Of a stretch of DNA of 64,000 nucleotides, positions 16,047-25,162 are shown piece by piece. A model generated the notes under the pieces. The model was given only the letters and a program-made list of their open reading frames with translations, was not told the origin of the DNA and did not search any database. The DNA lies in the NCBI RefSeq assembly GCF_013314535.1, contig NZ_JABUAE010000001.1:186001-250000 (forward strand), read 5' to 3'. Position numbers and translations under genes: made by a program. The stretch is from Bacillus sp. Xin1. GTDB lineage: Bacteria > Bacillota > Bacilli > Bacillales > Bacillaceae_G. Within the stretch, counting starts at the first letter, position 1. Every line of letters begins with the position of its first letter.

Positions 16047-16616
16047 TTGAAAAAAATCGGAATCATTGGCGGCACATTTGATCCGCCTCATTATGGACAT
16101 TTGTTAATTGCAAATGAGGTGTATGATGCACTTGCGCTTGATGAAATATGGTTTTTGCCGAATCAAATTCCACCTCATAAACAGGATCGCAATATTACAG
16201 GTGTGGAAAATCGATTAGACATGTTAGAGTTAGCAATTGGGCAAGAGGAGAGTTTTTCGATTTGTTTAGAAGAGCTAAAAAGAGAAGGTCCATCCTATAC
16301 ATATGACACTATGTTACAATTGACAAAGAAGCATCCGGATGTGCAGTTTTATTTTATTATTGGTGGAGATATGGTGGAGTATTTACCAAAATGGTATAAC
16401 ATTGAAAAATTACTTCAGCTTGTAACTTTCATTGGAGTTGCAAGACCGGGGTACACACTAAATACGCCTTATGAAATCGTCACGGTAGAGATTCCGGAAT
16501 TTGCTGTTTCATCCTCCTTACTACGAAAGAGGTATAAGGAGAAGAAAACGTGCAAATATTTGCTTCCGGAACAAGTACAGGTATATATCGAGAGGAATGG
16601 GTTGTATGAATCGTGA
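16047..16616 (+). CDS. nadD: Nicotinate-nucleotide adenylyltransferase
   Basis: This 189-residue enzyme joins nicotinate mononucleotide and ATP to give deamido-NAD. The nucleotidyltransferase signature [12 protein letters not shown] (about 8-19) and the second motif in [15 protein letters not shown] (about 153-167, SSxxxR) are present. TTG at 16047 follows AAAGGGGGCG. It overlaps the start of yqeK by 11 bases, as is usual in this operon. Confidence 0.94.
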   Translation: MKKIGIIGGTFDPPHYGHLLIANEVYDALALDEIWFLPNQIPPHKQDRNITGVENRLDMLELAIGQEESFSICLEELKREGPSYTYDTMLQLTKKHPDVQFYFIIGGDMVEYLPKWYNIEKLLQLVTFIGVARPGYTLNTPYEIVTVEIPEFAVSSSLLRKRYKEKKTCKYLLPEQVQVYIERNGLYES

Positions 16617-17175
16617 GAAAGCACTTGAGATTGTAAAACAACAAATGCATGAAAAACGTTATATACATACAATTGGTGTAATGGAAACAGCAATTGAACT
16701 TGCTAAGCAATATGGCGTGGATGAAAAAAAAGCAGAAATGGCTGCTATATTTCATGATTATGCAAAATGTAGACCGATTCAAGAAATGGAAGACATTATT
16801 AAGCAGGAAGAGCTGCCGAAAGATTTACTTCACTACAACAAAGAGTTATGGCATGCGCCAGTTGGGGCATACTTAGTAGAAAAAGAAGTCGGCATTACGG
16901 ACCATGAAATCCTGCAAGCTATTACATATCATACAAGTGGTCATGAAAAGATGACAATGCTTGATAAAGTTATTTATGTGGCAGATTATATTGAACCTGG
17001 CCGTAAATTTCCAGGTGTGGAAGAAGCGCGGAGATTAGCGCAGGAAGATATAAATAAAGCTTTATTATTTGCATTAAAACGTACGATTCAATTTTTAATG
17101 GAAAAGGATCAAACAATCTATCCGTTAACATTTCAAACATATAATGCAATCTTGAAGGAGGAAATTACTGAATGA
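16606..17175 (+). CDS. yqeK: HD-domain diadenosine tetraphosphatase YqeK
   Basis: This 189-residue HD-superfamily hydrolase splits Ap4A symmetrically into ADP in family members. The metal ligands are seen as [12 protein letters not shown] (about 18-29), IFHDYAK (HD pair, about 50-56), WHAP, YHTSGH and VADYIEPGR (about 125-133). ATG 16606 lies within the end of nadD, behind GAGGAATGG; an upstream in-frame start would run through nadD out of frame. Its stop overlaps rsfS by four bases (ATGA). Confidence 0.9.
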   Translation: MNREKALEIVKQQMHEKRYIHTIGVMETAIELAKQYGVDEKKAEMAAIFHDYAKCRPIQEMEDIIKQEELPKDLLHYNKELWHAPVGAYLVEKEVGITDHEILQAITYHTSGHEKMTMLDKVIYVADYIEPGRKFPGVEEARRLAQEDINKALLFALKRTIQFLMEKDQTIYPLTFQTYNAILKEEITE

Positions 17176-17528
17176 AAGATAAAGAGTTATTAGTATTAGC
17201 AGCAAAAGCAGCTGATGATAAAAGAGCAGAAGATATGGTTGTACTAAACATGCAAGGTATTTCACCGATTGCAGATTATTTTATTATTTGTCACGGAAAT
17301 TCTGATAAACAAGTACAAGCGATTGCACGTGAAATTAAAGCGAAGGCACATGAGTTCCAAATTGACGTACAACGTATGGAAGGCTTCGATGAAGCTCGTT
17401 GGGTTCTAGTGGACCTTGGTGATGTGGTTGCGCATGTCTTCCATAAAGATGAGCGTGATCATTATAATTTAGAGCGTCTATGGGGCGATGTGCCACGTGA
17501 AGATATTACAGAAGAGTTAAGCCAATGA
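17172..17528 (+). CDS. rsfS: Ribosomal silencing factor RsfS
   Basis: This 118-residue protein binds L14 on the large subunit and prevents subunit joining when nutrients are short. Family features are MQGISPIADYFIICHGNSDKQV (about 25-46), the G-x-DEARWVLVDLGDVVAHVF block (about 74-91) and YNLERLWGD near the end. It starts in an ATGA overlap with yqeK and ends in another with yqeM. Confidence 0.94.
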   Translation: MKDKELLVLAAKAADDKRAEDMVVLNMQGISPIADYFIICHGNSDKQVQAIAREIKAKAHEFQIDVQRMEGFDEARWVLVDLGDVVAHVFHKDERDHYNLERLWGDVPREDITEELSQ

Positions 17529-18274
17529 GATATGAGCAATTCGCATTGTTGTATGATGAACTCATGAATGATGTCCCATATGATAAATGGGTAGAATTCA
17601 CTGAGGAAAGTCTGCAGCAGGCAGGCTTGAAAGAGGCGAAAATTCTTGATGTAGCGTGCGGGACGGGGAATGTAACACTTCCGCTTGTGCGAAAAGGTTA
17701 TGACATGATTGGTGTCGATCTTTCGGAGGAAATGCTAACAGTCGCCCAGCAAAAACTTGGAGGAGAAGGGCATTTCATTCCTTTTTACCAACAAGACATG
17801 AGAGACCTGGATGTTCCAGGTGAATTTGATTGTGTGACAATCTTTTGTGATTCATTAAATTATGTACTGGAAGAAGAAGGAATACAAGAGACATTCAGAC
17901 GAGTATTCCACCATTTGCGTCAAGATGGTCTATTCTTATTTGATGTACACTCTTTATACAAAATTCATCATGTATTTCAAAATGAAACGTACACAGTCAA
18001 TGGAGAAGAGATAGCTCTTATTTGGAACTGCTTCTCTGGCGAAGAGTCAAATAGTATAGAACATGATTTGTCATTCTTTGTACAGGATCCAGAGGAAGGT
18101 GTATACCATCGTTTTGATGAATGTCATATACAACGTGCCTATTCAGTTGAATTAATAACAGAATGGCTTGAAGAAGCTGGTTTTACAGTGCTTCGTGTAA
18201 CGGGGGACTTTGAACGAATGGAAGTAACTGAACAAACGGAACGTATCTTTTTTATGGCGAAAAAGAATGGCTAA
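17525..18274 (+). CDS. yqeM: SAM-dependent methyltransferase YqeM
   Basis: This 249-residue class I methyltransferase has the SAM-binding glycine motif ILDVACGTGNVT (about 40-51), the acidic residue in GVDLSEEML (about 60-68), and DCVTIFCDSLNYV (about 100-112). The substrate is unknown. The position after rsfS and before comER is the same as in B. subtilis. The last gene of this run is followed by a strong terminator. Confidence 0.88.
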   Translation: MRYEQFALLYDELMNDVPYDKWVEFTEESLQQAGLKEAKILDVACGTGNVTLPLVRKGYDMIGVDLSEEMLTVAQQKLGGEGHFIPFYQQDMRDLDVPGEFDCVTIFCDSLNYVLEEEGIQETFRRVFHHLRQDGLFLFDVHSLYKIHHVFQNETYTVNGEEIALIWNCFSGEESNSIEHDLSFFVQDPEEGVYHRFDECHIQRAYSVELITEWLEEAGFTVLRVTGDFERMEVTEQTERIFFMAKKNG

Positions 18275-18310
18275 AAAACAAAAGCAACCGATTAGGTTGC
18301 TTTTGTTTTG
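18274..18310 (+). terminator. Terminator after yqeM
   Basis: A perfect 15-bp stem (AAAACAAAAGCAACC and complement, loop GATTA) ends in TTTTGTTTTG. Confidence 0.85.
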
Positions 18311-18447
18311 TTTAGAATACAATATTTTATTAATAGAAAAGTAGAAAAGTAGTATCTATAAAATATAAAAAATAAAGTTTGATAAAAAATAGGATCAGAA
18401 AAAGGTAAGAAGTTTTAAGAGGATTTTGTATCATTGTGGCGTATTGT

Positions 18448-19275
18448 TTATGTGTGCTTATCAAATTGCTGCTCTACGCCTTCTAAATCTTCATCGTATT
18501 TTTCATGTGTCTGCTCGAATAATTTATGGAACATATCTCCAACGTGATCCTCTAAAATCCGAATGCCTTCTCCTGTAACACCGCCTTTAACACATACTTT
18601 CTCTTGCAGAGTTGGTAATGTGAAAATTTCTTTTTCTAGTAATTTCCCCATTCCGATAATCATTTCACTTGCTAAAGTAGTTGCTTCCTCATGAGTAATA
18701 TTTGTTTTATCTACAGCAGCATCAATGAAACGTTGCAGTAAGTAACTAAAGAATGCAGGGCCACAGCTTGCGATATCAGATGAGACTCTTGTAATATCTT
18801 CCCCGATCACAATAGGTGTAGAAATATTTTTAAACAAACGAAGTAACTTTTGTTCCCATTCTCTCGAACAGTTTTTTCCGAATGTGAATAGTGAGGCGCC
18901 AGAGAATGCTCGGTTTGTGATACTTGGAATAATACGTGCGACGTTGCAAGATACAACCTTTTCTAATTGATTTGCTGATATAGGACTTGTAATAGAAATT
19001 AAACATTTTTCATCAGTAAAGTGAGTAGCATGTTTTTTTAAAATTGGATAGATGTCTAAGGGTTTAACGCAAATGAAAATAAGCTGAGAGCGTCCAATTA
19101 CCTCTTGTACTGTCTTTGCTATATGAATAGAAGGATACTTCTCTTTTATATGATATGCTTTGGCAGGCGTACGATTAATAATAGTAAGGCACGAAGGTTT
19201 GACAGCACGGGTTTCTAAAAATGCATCGATTAGTATCTTCCCCATGTTTCCTGTCCCTATAATTCCTATGTTCAA
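18448..19275 (-). CDS. comER: ComER, pyrroline-5-carboxylate reductase-like
   Basis: This 275-residue protein has the Rossmann start NIGIIGTGNMGKIL and the P5C reductase C-terminal region (SSDIASCGPAFFSYLLQ and VKGGVTGEGI). It is divergent from true ProC enzymes. In Bacillus, ComER lies divergently from comEA and is linked to competence, sporulation and biofilm signalling, with unclear chemistry. TTG at 19275 is preferred: GGAGGG lies just upstream, and the extra 13 residues of the longer frame are arginine-rich and non-conserved. Confidence 0.85.
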   Translation of the reverse strand: MNIGIIGTGNMGKILIDAFLETRAVKPSCLTIINRTPAKAYHIKEKYPSIHIAKTVQEVIGRSQLIFICVKPLDIYPILKKHATHFTDEKCLISITSPISANQLEKVVSCNVARIIPSITNRAFSGASLFTFGKNCSREWEQKLLRLFKNISTPIVIGEDITRVSSDIASCGPAFFSYLLQRFIDAAVDKTNITHEEATTLASEMIIGMGKLLEKEIFTLPTLQEKVCVKGGVTGEGIRILEDHVGDMFHKLFEQTHEKYDEDLEGVEQQFDKHT

Positions 19276-19357
19276 TGTTTCATCCCTCCTTCGTAACATC
19301 TTTCTCCTAAACAATATGAACTATGTTGTGAATTTATGAATTGGAGGTATTAAAATC

Positions 19358-19954
19358 ATGCAGAATTTTCAAAAGAAGTGGCTCGCTTTATTAGGGGCTA
19401 TTGGAGTTGTATTTATACTCTTTATATGGCAGACAAAGCAGCAAGCTGAGCAACCGGATGTGAGAGTGAATCCAAATGTGAAGAGTGAAGAGAACAAAAG
19501 TAAATTAAAAGCAATAGAATCAAAAGAACAGAAAAAAACAATAGTGATTGATGTAAAAGGAGCTGTGCATCGTGAGGGTGTATATGAGATGGGAATGGGC
19601 GCACGCGTAAAAGATGGGATTGAAAAAGCGGGTGGTTTTTTACCTGAAGCTGATATAACAAAAGTGAACTTAGCGCAGCTCATGCAAGACCAAATGCTTC
19701 TTTATGTCCCGAAAAAAGGAGAGCAAGTGCAGGGAGCTAATCTACCTTCAGAGCAGGAGGGGAAAATTCAAATTAATGTTGCATCAAAAGAGCAACTCGA
19801 AAAAATAACGGGAATTGGACCTCGAAAAGCAGAAAATATTATGAAATATCGAGAAGAACATGGACCATTTCAAAAAATGGAAGATTTACTGGAGGTGGAT
19901 GGTATTGGAGAGAAGTCGCTTGAAAAAATAAAAGATAAAATAATTATTCCGTAA
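19358..19954 (+). CDS. comEA: Competence DNA receptor ComEA
   Basis: This 198-residue protein is the membrane-bound receptor that captures double-stranded DNA during transformation. It has an N-terminal membrane anchor (about 8-25), a flexible charged spacer, an SLBB-like domain (VIDVKGAVHREGVYEM, about 66-81) and a C-terminal helix-hairpin-helix DNA-binding pair (INVASKEQLEKITGIGPRKAENI and DLLEVDGIGEKSLEKI). GGAGG precedes the ATG. It begins the comE operon with comEB and comEC downstream. Confidence 0.94.
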   Translation: MQNFQKKWLALLGAIGVVFILFIWQTKQQAEQPDVRVNPNVKSEENKSKLKAIESKEQKKTIVIDVKGAVHREGVYEMGMGARVKDGIEKAGGFLPEADITKVNLAQLMQDQMLLYVPKKGEQVQGANLPSEQEGKIQINVASKEQLEKITGIGPRKAENIMKYREEHGPFQKMEDLLEVDGIGEKSLEKIKDKIIIP

Positions 19955-20015
19955 GGATTGACGAACTTTTTCTTCTTTCGCTACACTACAAGTAGATGAA
20001 AAAGTAGGTGAAGAT

Positions 20016-20573
20016 ATGGAACGAATTTCTTGGGATCAATACTTTATGACGCAAAGTCACTTATTATCACTACGTAGCACGTGTACGAGACTTGCAGTAG
20101 GAGCGACGATTGTCCGTGATAAGCGAATTATCGCGGGTGGTTATAACGGTTCTATCAAAGGTGGTGTTCATTGTATAGACGATGGTTGTTACGTTATTGA
20201 TAATCATTGTGTTCGTACAATTCACGCTGAAATGAATGCGTTGTTGCAATGTGCAAAATTTGGTGTGAAAACAGAAGATGCAGAGATTTATGTTACGCAT
20301 TTTCCTTGTCTGCAATGTTGTAAAGCCATTATTCAAAGTGGTATTACAGCTGTCTATTATGCACGAGATTATAAAAATCATCCGTACGCTGTAGAATTAT
20401 TTGAGCAAGCGAATGTAACAGTGAAACATGTTCCGCTCGAATATGATATTACATCGTTAGAGCAACAAGAACGTAATTTACAATTAAAAGAACTGTTTTC
20501 ATCTTTAGAAAAAGCTGATTTAACAATGAATGAATTACAAGAGGTATTCGCTAAAGCAAAAGAGATGCTATAA
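20016..20573 (+). CDS. comEB: ComEB, dCMP deaminase family
   Basis: This 185-residue zinc enzyme belongs to the dCMP/cytidylate deaminase family, supplying dUMP for thymidylate synthesis. The catalytic signature is TIHAEMNALL (HAE, about 69-78) with the zinc cysteines in HFPCLQCCKAI (about 93-103). It is encoded in the comE operon, but in B. subtilis it is dispensable for DNA uptake. It is followed by a 151-bp repeat that separates it from comEC. Confidence 0.93.
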   Translation: MERISWDQYFMTQSHLLSLRSTCTRLAVGATIVRDKRIIAGGYNGSIKGGVHCIDDGCYVIDNHCVRTIHAEMNALLQCAKFGVKTEDAEIYVTHFPCLQCCKAIIQSGITAVYYARDYKNHPYAVELFEQANVTVKHVPLEYDITSLEQQERNLQLKELFSSLEKADLTMNELQEVFAKAKEML

Positions 20574-20733
20574 GTGTTTGTTCAAAAAGGAGGATAAAGA
20601 GAGCCGAGCAGTTCGAGGTACGGAGGTCAGGAGGATACGGAGTGTAGATGGAACTACATGAGTACCGGACTGGCGACGTAACGAAGCAATGTGACAGCTA
20701 TCTTTACCGGACTTTTTGAACATCCGCTATAAG
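20567..20733. mobile_element. bcr1-like structured repeat between comEB and comEC
   Basis: A 151-bp segment (20575-20725) carries inverted ends TGTTCAAAAAG (20579-20589) and CTTTTTGAACA (20712-20722). It is bracketed by a direct repeat GCTATAAG at 20567-20574 and 20726-20733, as a target duplication would be; the left copy overlaps the comEB stop codon. It has no coding capacity and is more G-rich than its neighbours. Size, inverted ends and flanking TATAA resemble the B. cereus group bcr1 element of about 155 bp; the family assignment is from memory. Confidence 0.6.
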
Positions 20734-20746
20734 GAGTGAGTATAAG

Positions 20747-23071
20747 TTGCGTGGTCAATGGGGTTATATTGCAATCTCGTTTGTTGTAGGGATTGCAATC
20801 GCCTGTTCCTCGTTTCAGTTGTTGTCTGTTAGTGTATTTGGTTGTTATATTTTATTTTGTATATATCGTACTTCACGTCAAGTACTCGTTCTTTGTATAG
20901 TAACATGCGCTAGTAGTTACATCTATGCATCATATGTTGAATGGGAAAATCAGCCTTCAAAAGGATTAAACTTTGAAATGACAGAAGGTGTGATTCAAAC
21001 TACGCCTCTTATAAATGGTGATCGACTTTCTTTTCAAATAGAAGTCGCTAATCAAGATACATTGCAATTGATGTACAAAATTCAATCAGCTGAGCAAAAA
21101 GAACAGTTGCGGAAATTACATGCTGGTATGACTTGTGCATTTCAAGGAGAAATGAAAGTGCCATCAGAAGCACGGAATTTTCATGGTTTTGACTATCGTG
21201 ACTATTTACACAAGCAAAAGATTCATTTTTTATTTGAAGCGAAAGAGATTTCAAATTGTACGCAAAATTCTTTAACGTTTATACAGTGGGTCTTTTTATT
21301 GCGCCAAAATGCGGTGTCGGAAGTCGTAGAAATGTTTCCTGGACAATCTGGGGCATTTATGAATGCATTGTTGTTTGGTGATCGGCAACTAATGACATTT
21401 GAAGTAGAAGAACGATATCAGCAATTGGGTCTTATCCACCTATTAGCGATTTCTGGATCCCATATTGTATTATTAATGGCAATTGGCTATTTTATTTTAC
21501 TTCGAATCGGAATGACGAGGGAAATGACGACAATATGTCTTGTTGTTTGTATTCCACTCTATATGTTTTTAGCAGGAGCGTCTCCATCTGTCATAAGGGC
21601 TTCTGTAACAGGTGTTATGGTATTGCTAGCACTCATGCATTCTATTCGTATTTCAAGTGTAGATGCGCTTAGTATGACAGCTATATTGATGCTTGTATAT
21701 GATCCTTATATGGTATTCGATATAGGATTTCAATTTTCTTTTGTTGGTAGTTTTGCGCTTTTGTTATCGGCAAATCGTCTTTTGCATCGTGACAATGGTC
21801 TCATTCAAAATACAATCTATCTTTCTATTATTTCACAACTTGCTAGTATTCCTATTTTGTTATATCACTTCGGTTATTTTTCTCCATATAGTATCTTACT
21901 CAATCTTATATATGTTCCGTTTTTATCTTTTATTGTACTACCATGTAGCATCGTTATTTTTCTTTTTATGTTATTTATTCCTTTTGTATCGATAGGATTG
22001 GCGCATGGATTATCATTATGTTTAATGTTTTCTAATGAGATTCTTCGGTATTGTGAAAACCTCCCATTTCTTCGTCTTACTTTTGGGCAAACACCTTCAT
22101 TCCTTGTTGTTTTATATAGTTTTAGTATTATTGGTACATTTGTTGTGTGGGAAAAATCGGTCAAAAAATGTATTTTCTCCATAGCTGCCGGATTTTTCCT
22201 CTTTATATGTATTAGTCATTATGTTTCACCTTATTTCCGTGCCAGCGGAAGTGTGGCTTTTATTGATGTTGGACAAGGGGATGCAATTTTGATTCGTCTT
22301 CCGTATGACAAGGGAATCTACCTCATTGATACGGGGGGGACAATCCCTTTAAAAAAGGAAGTGTGGGAGAAGAAAAAACATGAGTTTTCTGTTGGACACG
22401 ATATTCTCATTCCGTTTCTACAAAAAGAAGGTATTCGGAAAATTGATAAGTTAATTGTGACGCATGGTGATACAGATCATATGGGAGCGGCTAAAGAATT
22501 GTTATCTACCATTGCTGTAGAGGAAATTGTATTTGGAAAGAAACGAGAAGATACTGTGCTCGAAAAAGAATTGAGACAAATTGCAAAGCAAAAAAATATA
22601 AGGGTAAACATCGTGGAAGAAGGGGATAGATGGCAAGTAGACGAAGCAGCATTTACAGTGCTATCGCCAAAGGGAGAGGAGAATGGGGATAACGATTCAT
22701 CTATTGTATTGTGGGCAAAGTTAGGGGGATTTACCTGGCTGTTTACTGGAGATTTAGAAGAAAAAGGTGAACAGCGAATCATAAAGCAATATCCAGAGTT
22801 ACGAGCAGATATTTTAAAGGTTGGACATCATGGTAGTAAGACGTCGTCTTCACCTGCCTTCTTACGCCTTATTCAGCCTCAAAAGGCCATTATTTCAGCT
22901 GGAGAGCGTAATCGATATGGACATCCGCACCAACAAGTGCTAGAGCGTTTGTTAGAGCTTGATATTGAAATATGGCGAACGGATAAACAAGGAGGGGTTT
23001 TGTATGTTTTTGAAGGAAAAAGGGGAACGTTTCGAAGTAAACTGACATATGATGAAGCACAGAAAAGATGA
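20747..23071 (+). CDS. comEC: ComEC/Rec2 DNA-uptake channel
   Basis: This 774-residue polytopic membrane protein forms the channel for single-stranded DNA entry. It shows N-terminal membrane segments, a soluble OB-like DUF4131 region (about 70-165), the competence domain with many helices starting at GLIHLLAISGSHIVLLM (about 228-244), and a C-terminal metallo-beta-lactamase-like domain with FIDVGQGDAILIRLP (about 503) and VTHGDTDHMGA (about 571-581). The TTG at 20747 follows AAGGAGTGAG. The family length is normal and no frame break is seen, so uptake may be functional. Confidence 0.94.
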   Translation: MRGQWGYIAISFVVGIAIACSSFQLLSVSVFGCYILFCIYRTSRQVLVLCIVTCASSYIYASYVEWENQPSKGLNFEMTEGVIQTTPLINGDRLSFQIEVANQDTLQLMYKIQSAEQKEQLRKLHAGMTCAFQGEMKVPSEARNFHGFDYRDYLHKQKIHFLFEAKEISNCTQNSLTFIQWVFLLRQNAVSEVVEMFPGQSGAFMNALLFGDRQLMTFEVEERYQQLGLIHLLAISGSHIVLLMAIGYFILLRIGMTREMTTICLVVCIPLYMFLAGASPSVIRASVTGVMVLLALMHSIRISSVDALSMTAILMLVYDPYMVFDIGFQFSFVGSFALLLSANRLLHRDNGLIQNTIYLSIISQLASIPILLYHFGYFSPYSILLNLIYVPFLSFIVLPCSIVIFLFMLFIPFVSIGLAHGLSLCLMFSNEILRYCENLPFLRLTFGQTPSFLVVLYSFSIIGTFVVWEKSVKKCIFSIAAGFFLFICISHYVSPYFRASGSVAFIDVGQGDAILIRLPYDKGIYLIDTGGTIPLKKEVWEKKKHEFSVGHDILIPFLQKEGIRKIDKLIVTHGDTDHMGAAKELLSTIAVEEIVFGKKREDTVLEKELRQIAKQKNIRVNIVEEGDRWQVDEAAFTVLSPKGEENGDNDSSIVLWAKLGGFTWLFTGDLEEKGEQRIIKQYPELRADILKVGHHGSKTSSSPAFLRLIQPQKAIISAGERNRYGHPHQQVLERLLELDIEIWRTDKQGGVLYVFEGKRGTFRSKLTYDEAQKR

Positions 23072-23102
23072 AGTGAAAAAGGAAGGCCGCAAGAAGCAGC
23101 CT

Positions 23103-23237
23103 TTAAGAACCAATAAATTTAATAATTGTTGCAATAATGAAAAGTGTTGCGAAAAAACCAAATGAGACGATAAAACCTACTCCTGAATCAATAGCGTCAT
23201 TGCGTTTACTTTGAACGTTTTGTTCAAATTCATTCAT
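23103..23237 (-). CDS. yqzM: Small membrane protein YqzM
   Basis: This 44-residue protein matches YqzM of B. subtilis in sequence and place (between comEC and holA, reversed). A polar N terminus (MNEFEQNVQSKRNDAIDS) leads to a single membrane helix (VGFIVSFGFFATLFIIATII). GGGGAGGG precedes the ATG at 23237. Its function is unknown. A weak hairpin (AAGGCCGC with GCAGCCTT) lies between it and the convergent comEC stop. Confidence 0.85.
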   Translation of the reverse strand: MNEFEQNVQSKRNDAIDSGVGFIVSFGFFATLFIIATIIKFIGS

Positions 23238-23598
23238 TTAGAATCCCTCCCCAACATTCCATTTTAGTATAAGATATTGTCAGAAAAAAATCTACAATTT
23301 CCATATGAAGATAAATAGAGGATGTTTTTGTAGAAACAGGTGCTACTTCTTATGCAAATAGAAGGTGTGAATTTGATTTCCAAGCATGTTAACAGTTAAC
23401 AATTATACTTATCCAGCAGTTGTGAATAATAATGGTAAGGTGGTTACCGCACACCAATAAGAATCCCGGGACTTATTGCGTGGCGTTTTATATAGATAAA
23501 GGGACGGGTTTACTTAAGCCTGTTCCTTTGTACTTGTAAAACAAAAGATAGCACATTAGTATAGAGGTATATTGCCAAGTTAGGGAGTAGGAAAAAGT
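23238..23598. other. 361-base spacer before holA with two hairpins
   Basis: No coding gene is supported. Two consecutive foldable segments occur: one around CCAATAAG/CTTATTG (about 23450-23484) and a 14-bp G-U containing stem, AAAGGGACGGGTTT with AAGCCTGTTCCTTT (23498-23529). A GTTAACAGTTAAC palindrome lies near 23389-23401. The segment could encode a small RNA or leader for holA; there is no T tract, so an ordinary terminator is not indicated. Confidence 0.4.
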
Positions 23599-24612
23599 AT
23601 GAGTGATATACATAAAAAAATTAAAAAAAAACAGTTTGCGTCGCTTTATTTAATATATGGAACGGAAGCGTATTTTATAAATGAAACGATCAAGCTTATC
23701 ACAACGGAAGCGTTAGCTGAGGAAGATCGTGAGTTTAATGTTGTAACGTATGAATTAGAAGAAGCGTATTTGGAAGATGTAATAGAAGATGCACGAACGC
23801 TTCCATTCTTTGGAGAACGTAAAATCTTATTAATTAAATCTCCATTGTTTTTGACATCACAAAAAGAAAAATTAGAACAAAATATAAAGATTTTAGAGGA
23901 GTATATTGCAGAGCCATCACCATTTTCAATTGTTGTATTTGTAGCTCCTTATGAAAAATTAGATGAGCGAAAAAAAATCACAAAATTATTAAAGAAAACA
24001 GCAGATGTAGTAGAAGCTAATGCGATGCAAGTACAGGACGTTCGTAAATGGATTGTGGATCGTGCAGATGAAGTACATGTATATATTGAAGAAGCGGCGA
24101 TTAGCTTGCTGCTAGAGCTTGTAGGAAGCAATGTGACGATGTTAGCCACGGAAATGGATAAGTTGACCCTTTATGTTGGGGTGGGTGGAGAAGTTACAAC
24201 AGAGCTTGTGACAGAACTTGTGCCAAAATCAGTTGAACAAAATGTGTTTGCGTTAACAGAAAAGGTAGTAAAAAAAGATATTGCTGGGGCTATGAAAATT
24301 TTAGATGGGCTATTTACGCAGCAAGAGGAACCAATTAAATTGTTGGCGTTATTAGTGAGTCAATTTCGTCTGCTCAACCAAGTAAAAGAATTACAGCAAC
24401 GTGGATATGGACAAAATCAAATTGCTTCGCACATTGGTGTTCACCCGTACCGAGTAAAGTTAGCGATGAATCAAACGAAGTTTTTCTCGTTTGAAGAATT
24501 GAAAAAAGTTATTTTAGAGTTAGCTGAAGCTGACTATAGTATGAAAACGGGAAAAATGGATAAGAAACTTGTCTTAGAGTTTTTTTTAATGCGTTTAAAT
24601 CATATTGGATAA
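23599..24612 (+). CDS. holA: DNA polymerase III delta subunit
   Basis: This 337-residue protein opens the beta sliding clamp as part of the clamp loader. It has the delta N-terminal pattern (SLYLIYGTEAYFINETI, about 15-31) without a functional P-loop, the LIKSPLFLT region, and the C-terminal collar domain (QNVFALTEKVVKKDIAGAMKILDGL and the QVKEL-HPYRVKLA stretch). It is yqeN in the B. subtilis naming. It is followed by a terminator and the convergent rpsT. Confidence 0.93.
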   Translation: MSDIHKKIKKKQFASLYLIYGTEAYFINETIKLITTEALAEEDREFNVVTYELEEAYLEDVIEDARTLPFFGERKILLIKSPLFLTSQKEKLEQNIKILEEYIAEPSPFSIVVFVAPYEKLDERKKITKLLKKTADVVEANAMQVQDVRKWIVDRADEVHVYIEEAAISLLLELVGSNVTMLATEMDKLTLYVGVGGEVTTELVTELVPKSVEQNVFALTEKVVKKDIAGAMKILDGLFTQQEEPIKLLALLVSQFRLLNQVKELQQRGYGQNQIASHIGVHPYRVKLAMNQTKFFSFEELKKVILELAEADYSMKTGKMDKKLVLEFFLMRLNHIG

Positions 24613-24644
24613 ATAAAAGTGGAAGTTATAGCTGAATAAAATAC

Positions 24645-24682
24645 AAAAAAAGTTCATGCCATTCGTCGCATGAACTTTTTTC
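24645..24682 (+). terminator. Terminator after holA
   Basis: AAAAAAGTTCATGC pairs with GCATGAACTTTTTT around a 7-8 base loop. Confidence 0.85.
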
Positions 24683-24689
24683 GTATATA

Positions 24690-24717
24690 AAAAAACGACC
24701 CGAATGGATCGTTTTTA
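24690..24717 (-). terminator. Terminator of rpsT
   Basis: Read on the minus strand, AAAAACGATCC pairs with GGGTCGTTTTT (one mismatch) just after the rpsT stop, ending in a T run. Confidence 0.8.
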
Positions 24718-24723
24718 AACGCC

Positions 24724-24981
24724 TTACGCGTTTACTTGTTTCGCTAAGCGAGACTTTTGACGAGCTGCAGCGTTTTGGTGGATAAGACCTTTACGAGCTG
24801 CTTTGTCAAGTTTTTTAGAAGCAGTTTTGAAAGCTTCTTTAGCATTTTCAAGATCGTTATTAGTAACTAAAGCTTCTACAGTTTTAACAGCTGTACGCAT
24901 GTCAGATTTGATAGAAGCGTTATGTGCACGACGCTCTTCGCTAAGTTTAGCGCGTTTGATAGCAGATTTGATGTTTGCCAT
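24724..24981 (-). CDS. rpsT: Ribosomal protein S20
   Basis: This 85-residue basic protein of the small ribosomal subunit starts [20 protein letters not shown] and ends [11 protein letters not shown], normal for Bacillus S20. The start at 24981 is fixed by homology and a GGGAGGTG ribosome site; the longer open frame upstream is non-conserved. It is a single gene with its own terminator, convergent with holA. Confidence 0.95.
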   Translation of the reverse strand: MANIKSAIKRAKLSEERRAHNASIKSDMRTAVKTVEALVTNNDLENAKEAFKTASKKLDKAARKGLIHQNAAARQKSRLAKQVNA

Positions 24982-25162
24982 ACTTTTCACCTCCCTGGTG
25001 CGATCGAGTGACTCGATACTTACATAGAACAAGTGATATTCTATCAAACAGAGAAGAGAATTGCAATAGCGAGATCAATGAAATTTCATGTAAAGGAAAG
25101 AATGACCCTATATAATTTTGGGGAATCTAACTATATTTACTATGAATTACGGAGGAGATAGG

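Noticed and set aside
20575-20725. T-box or other riboswitch upstream of comEC
   Set aside because: No T-box sequence or terminator/antiterminator pair is seen; the inverted ends and flanking repeat fit a mobile repeat better.
25048-25162. Sigma-G promoter for gpr
   Set aside because: Several partial matches exist, but none has both elements with acceptable spacing, so no site is claimed.
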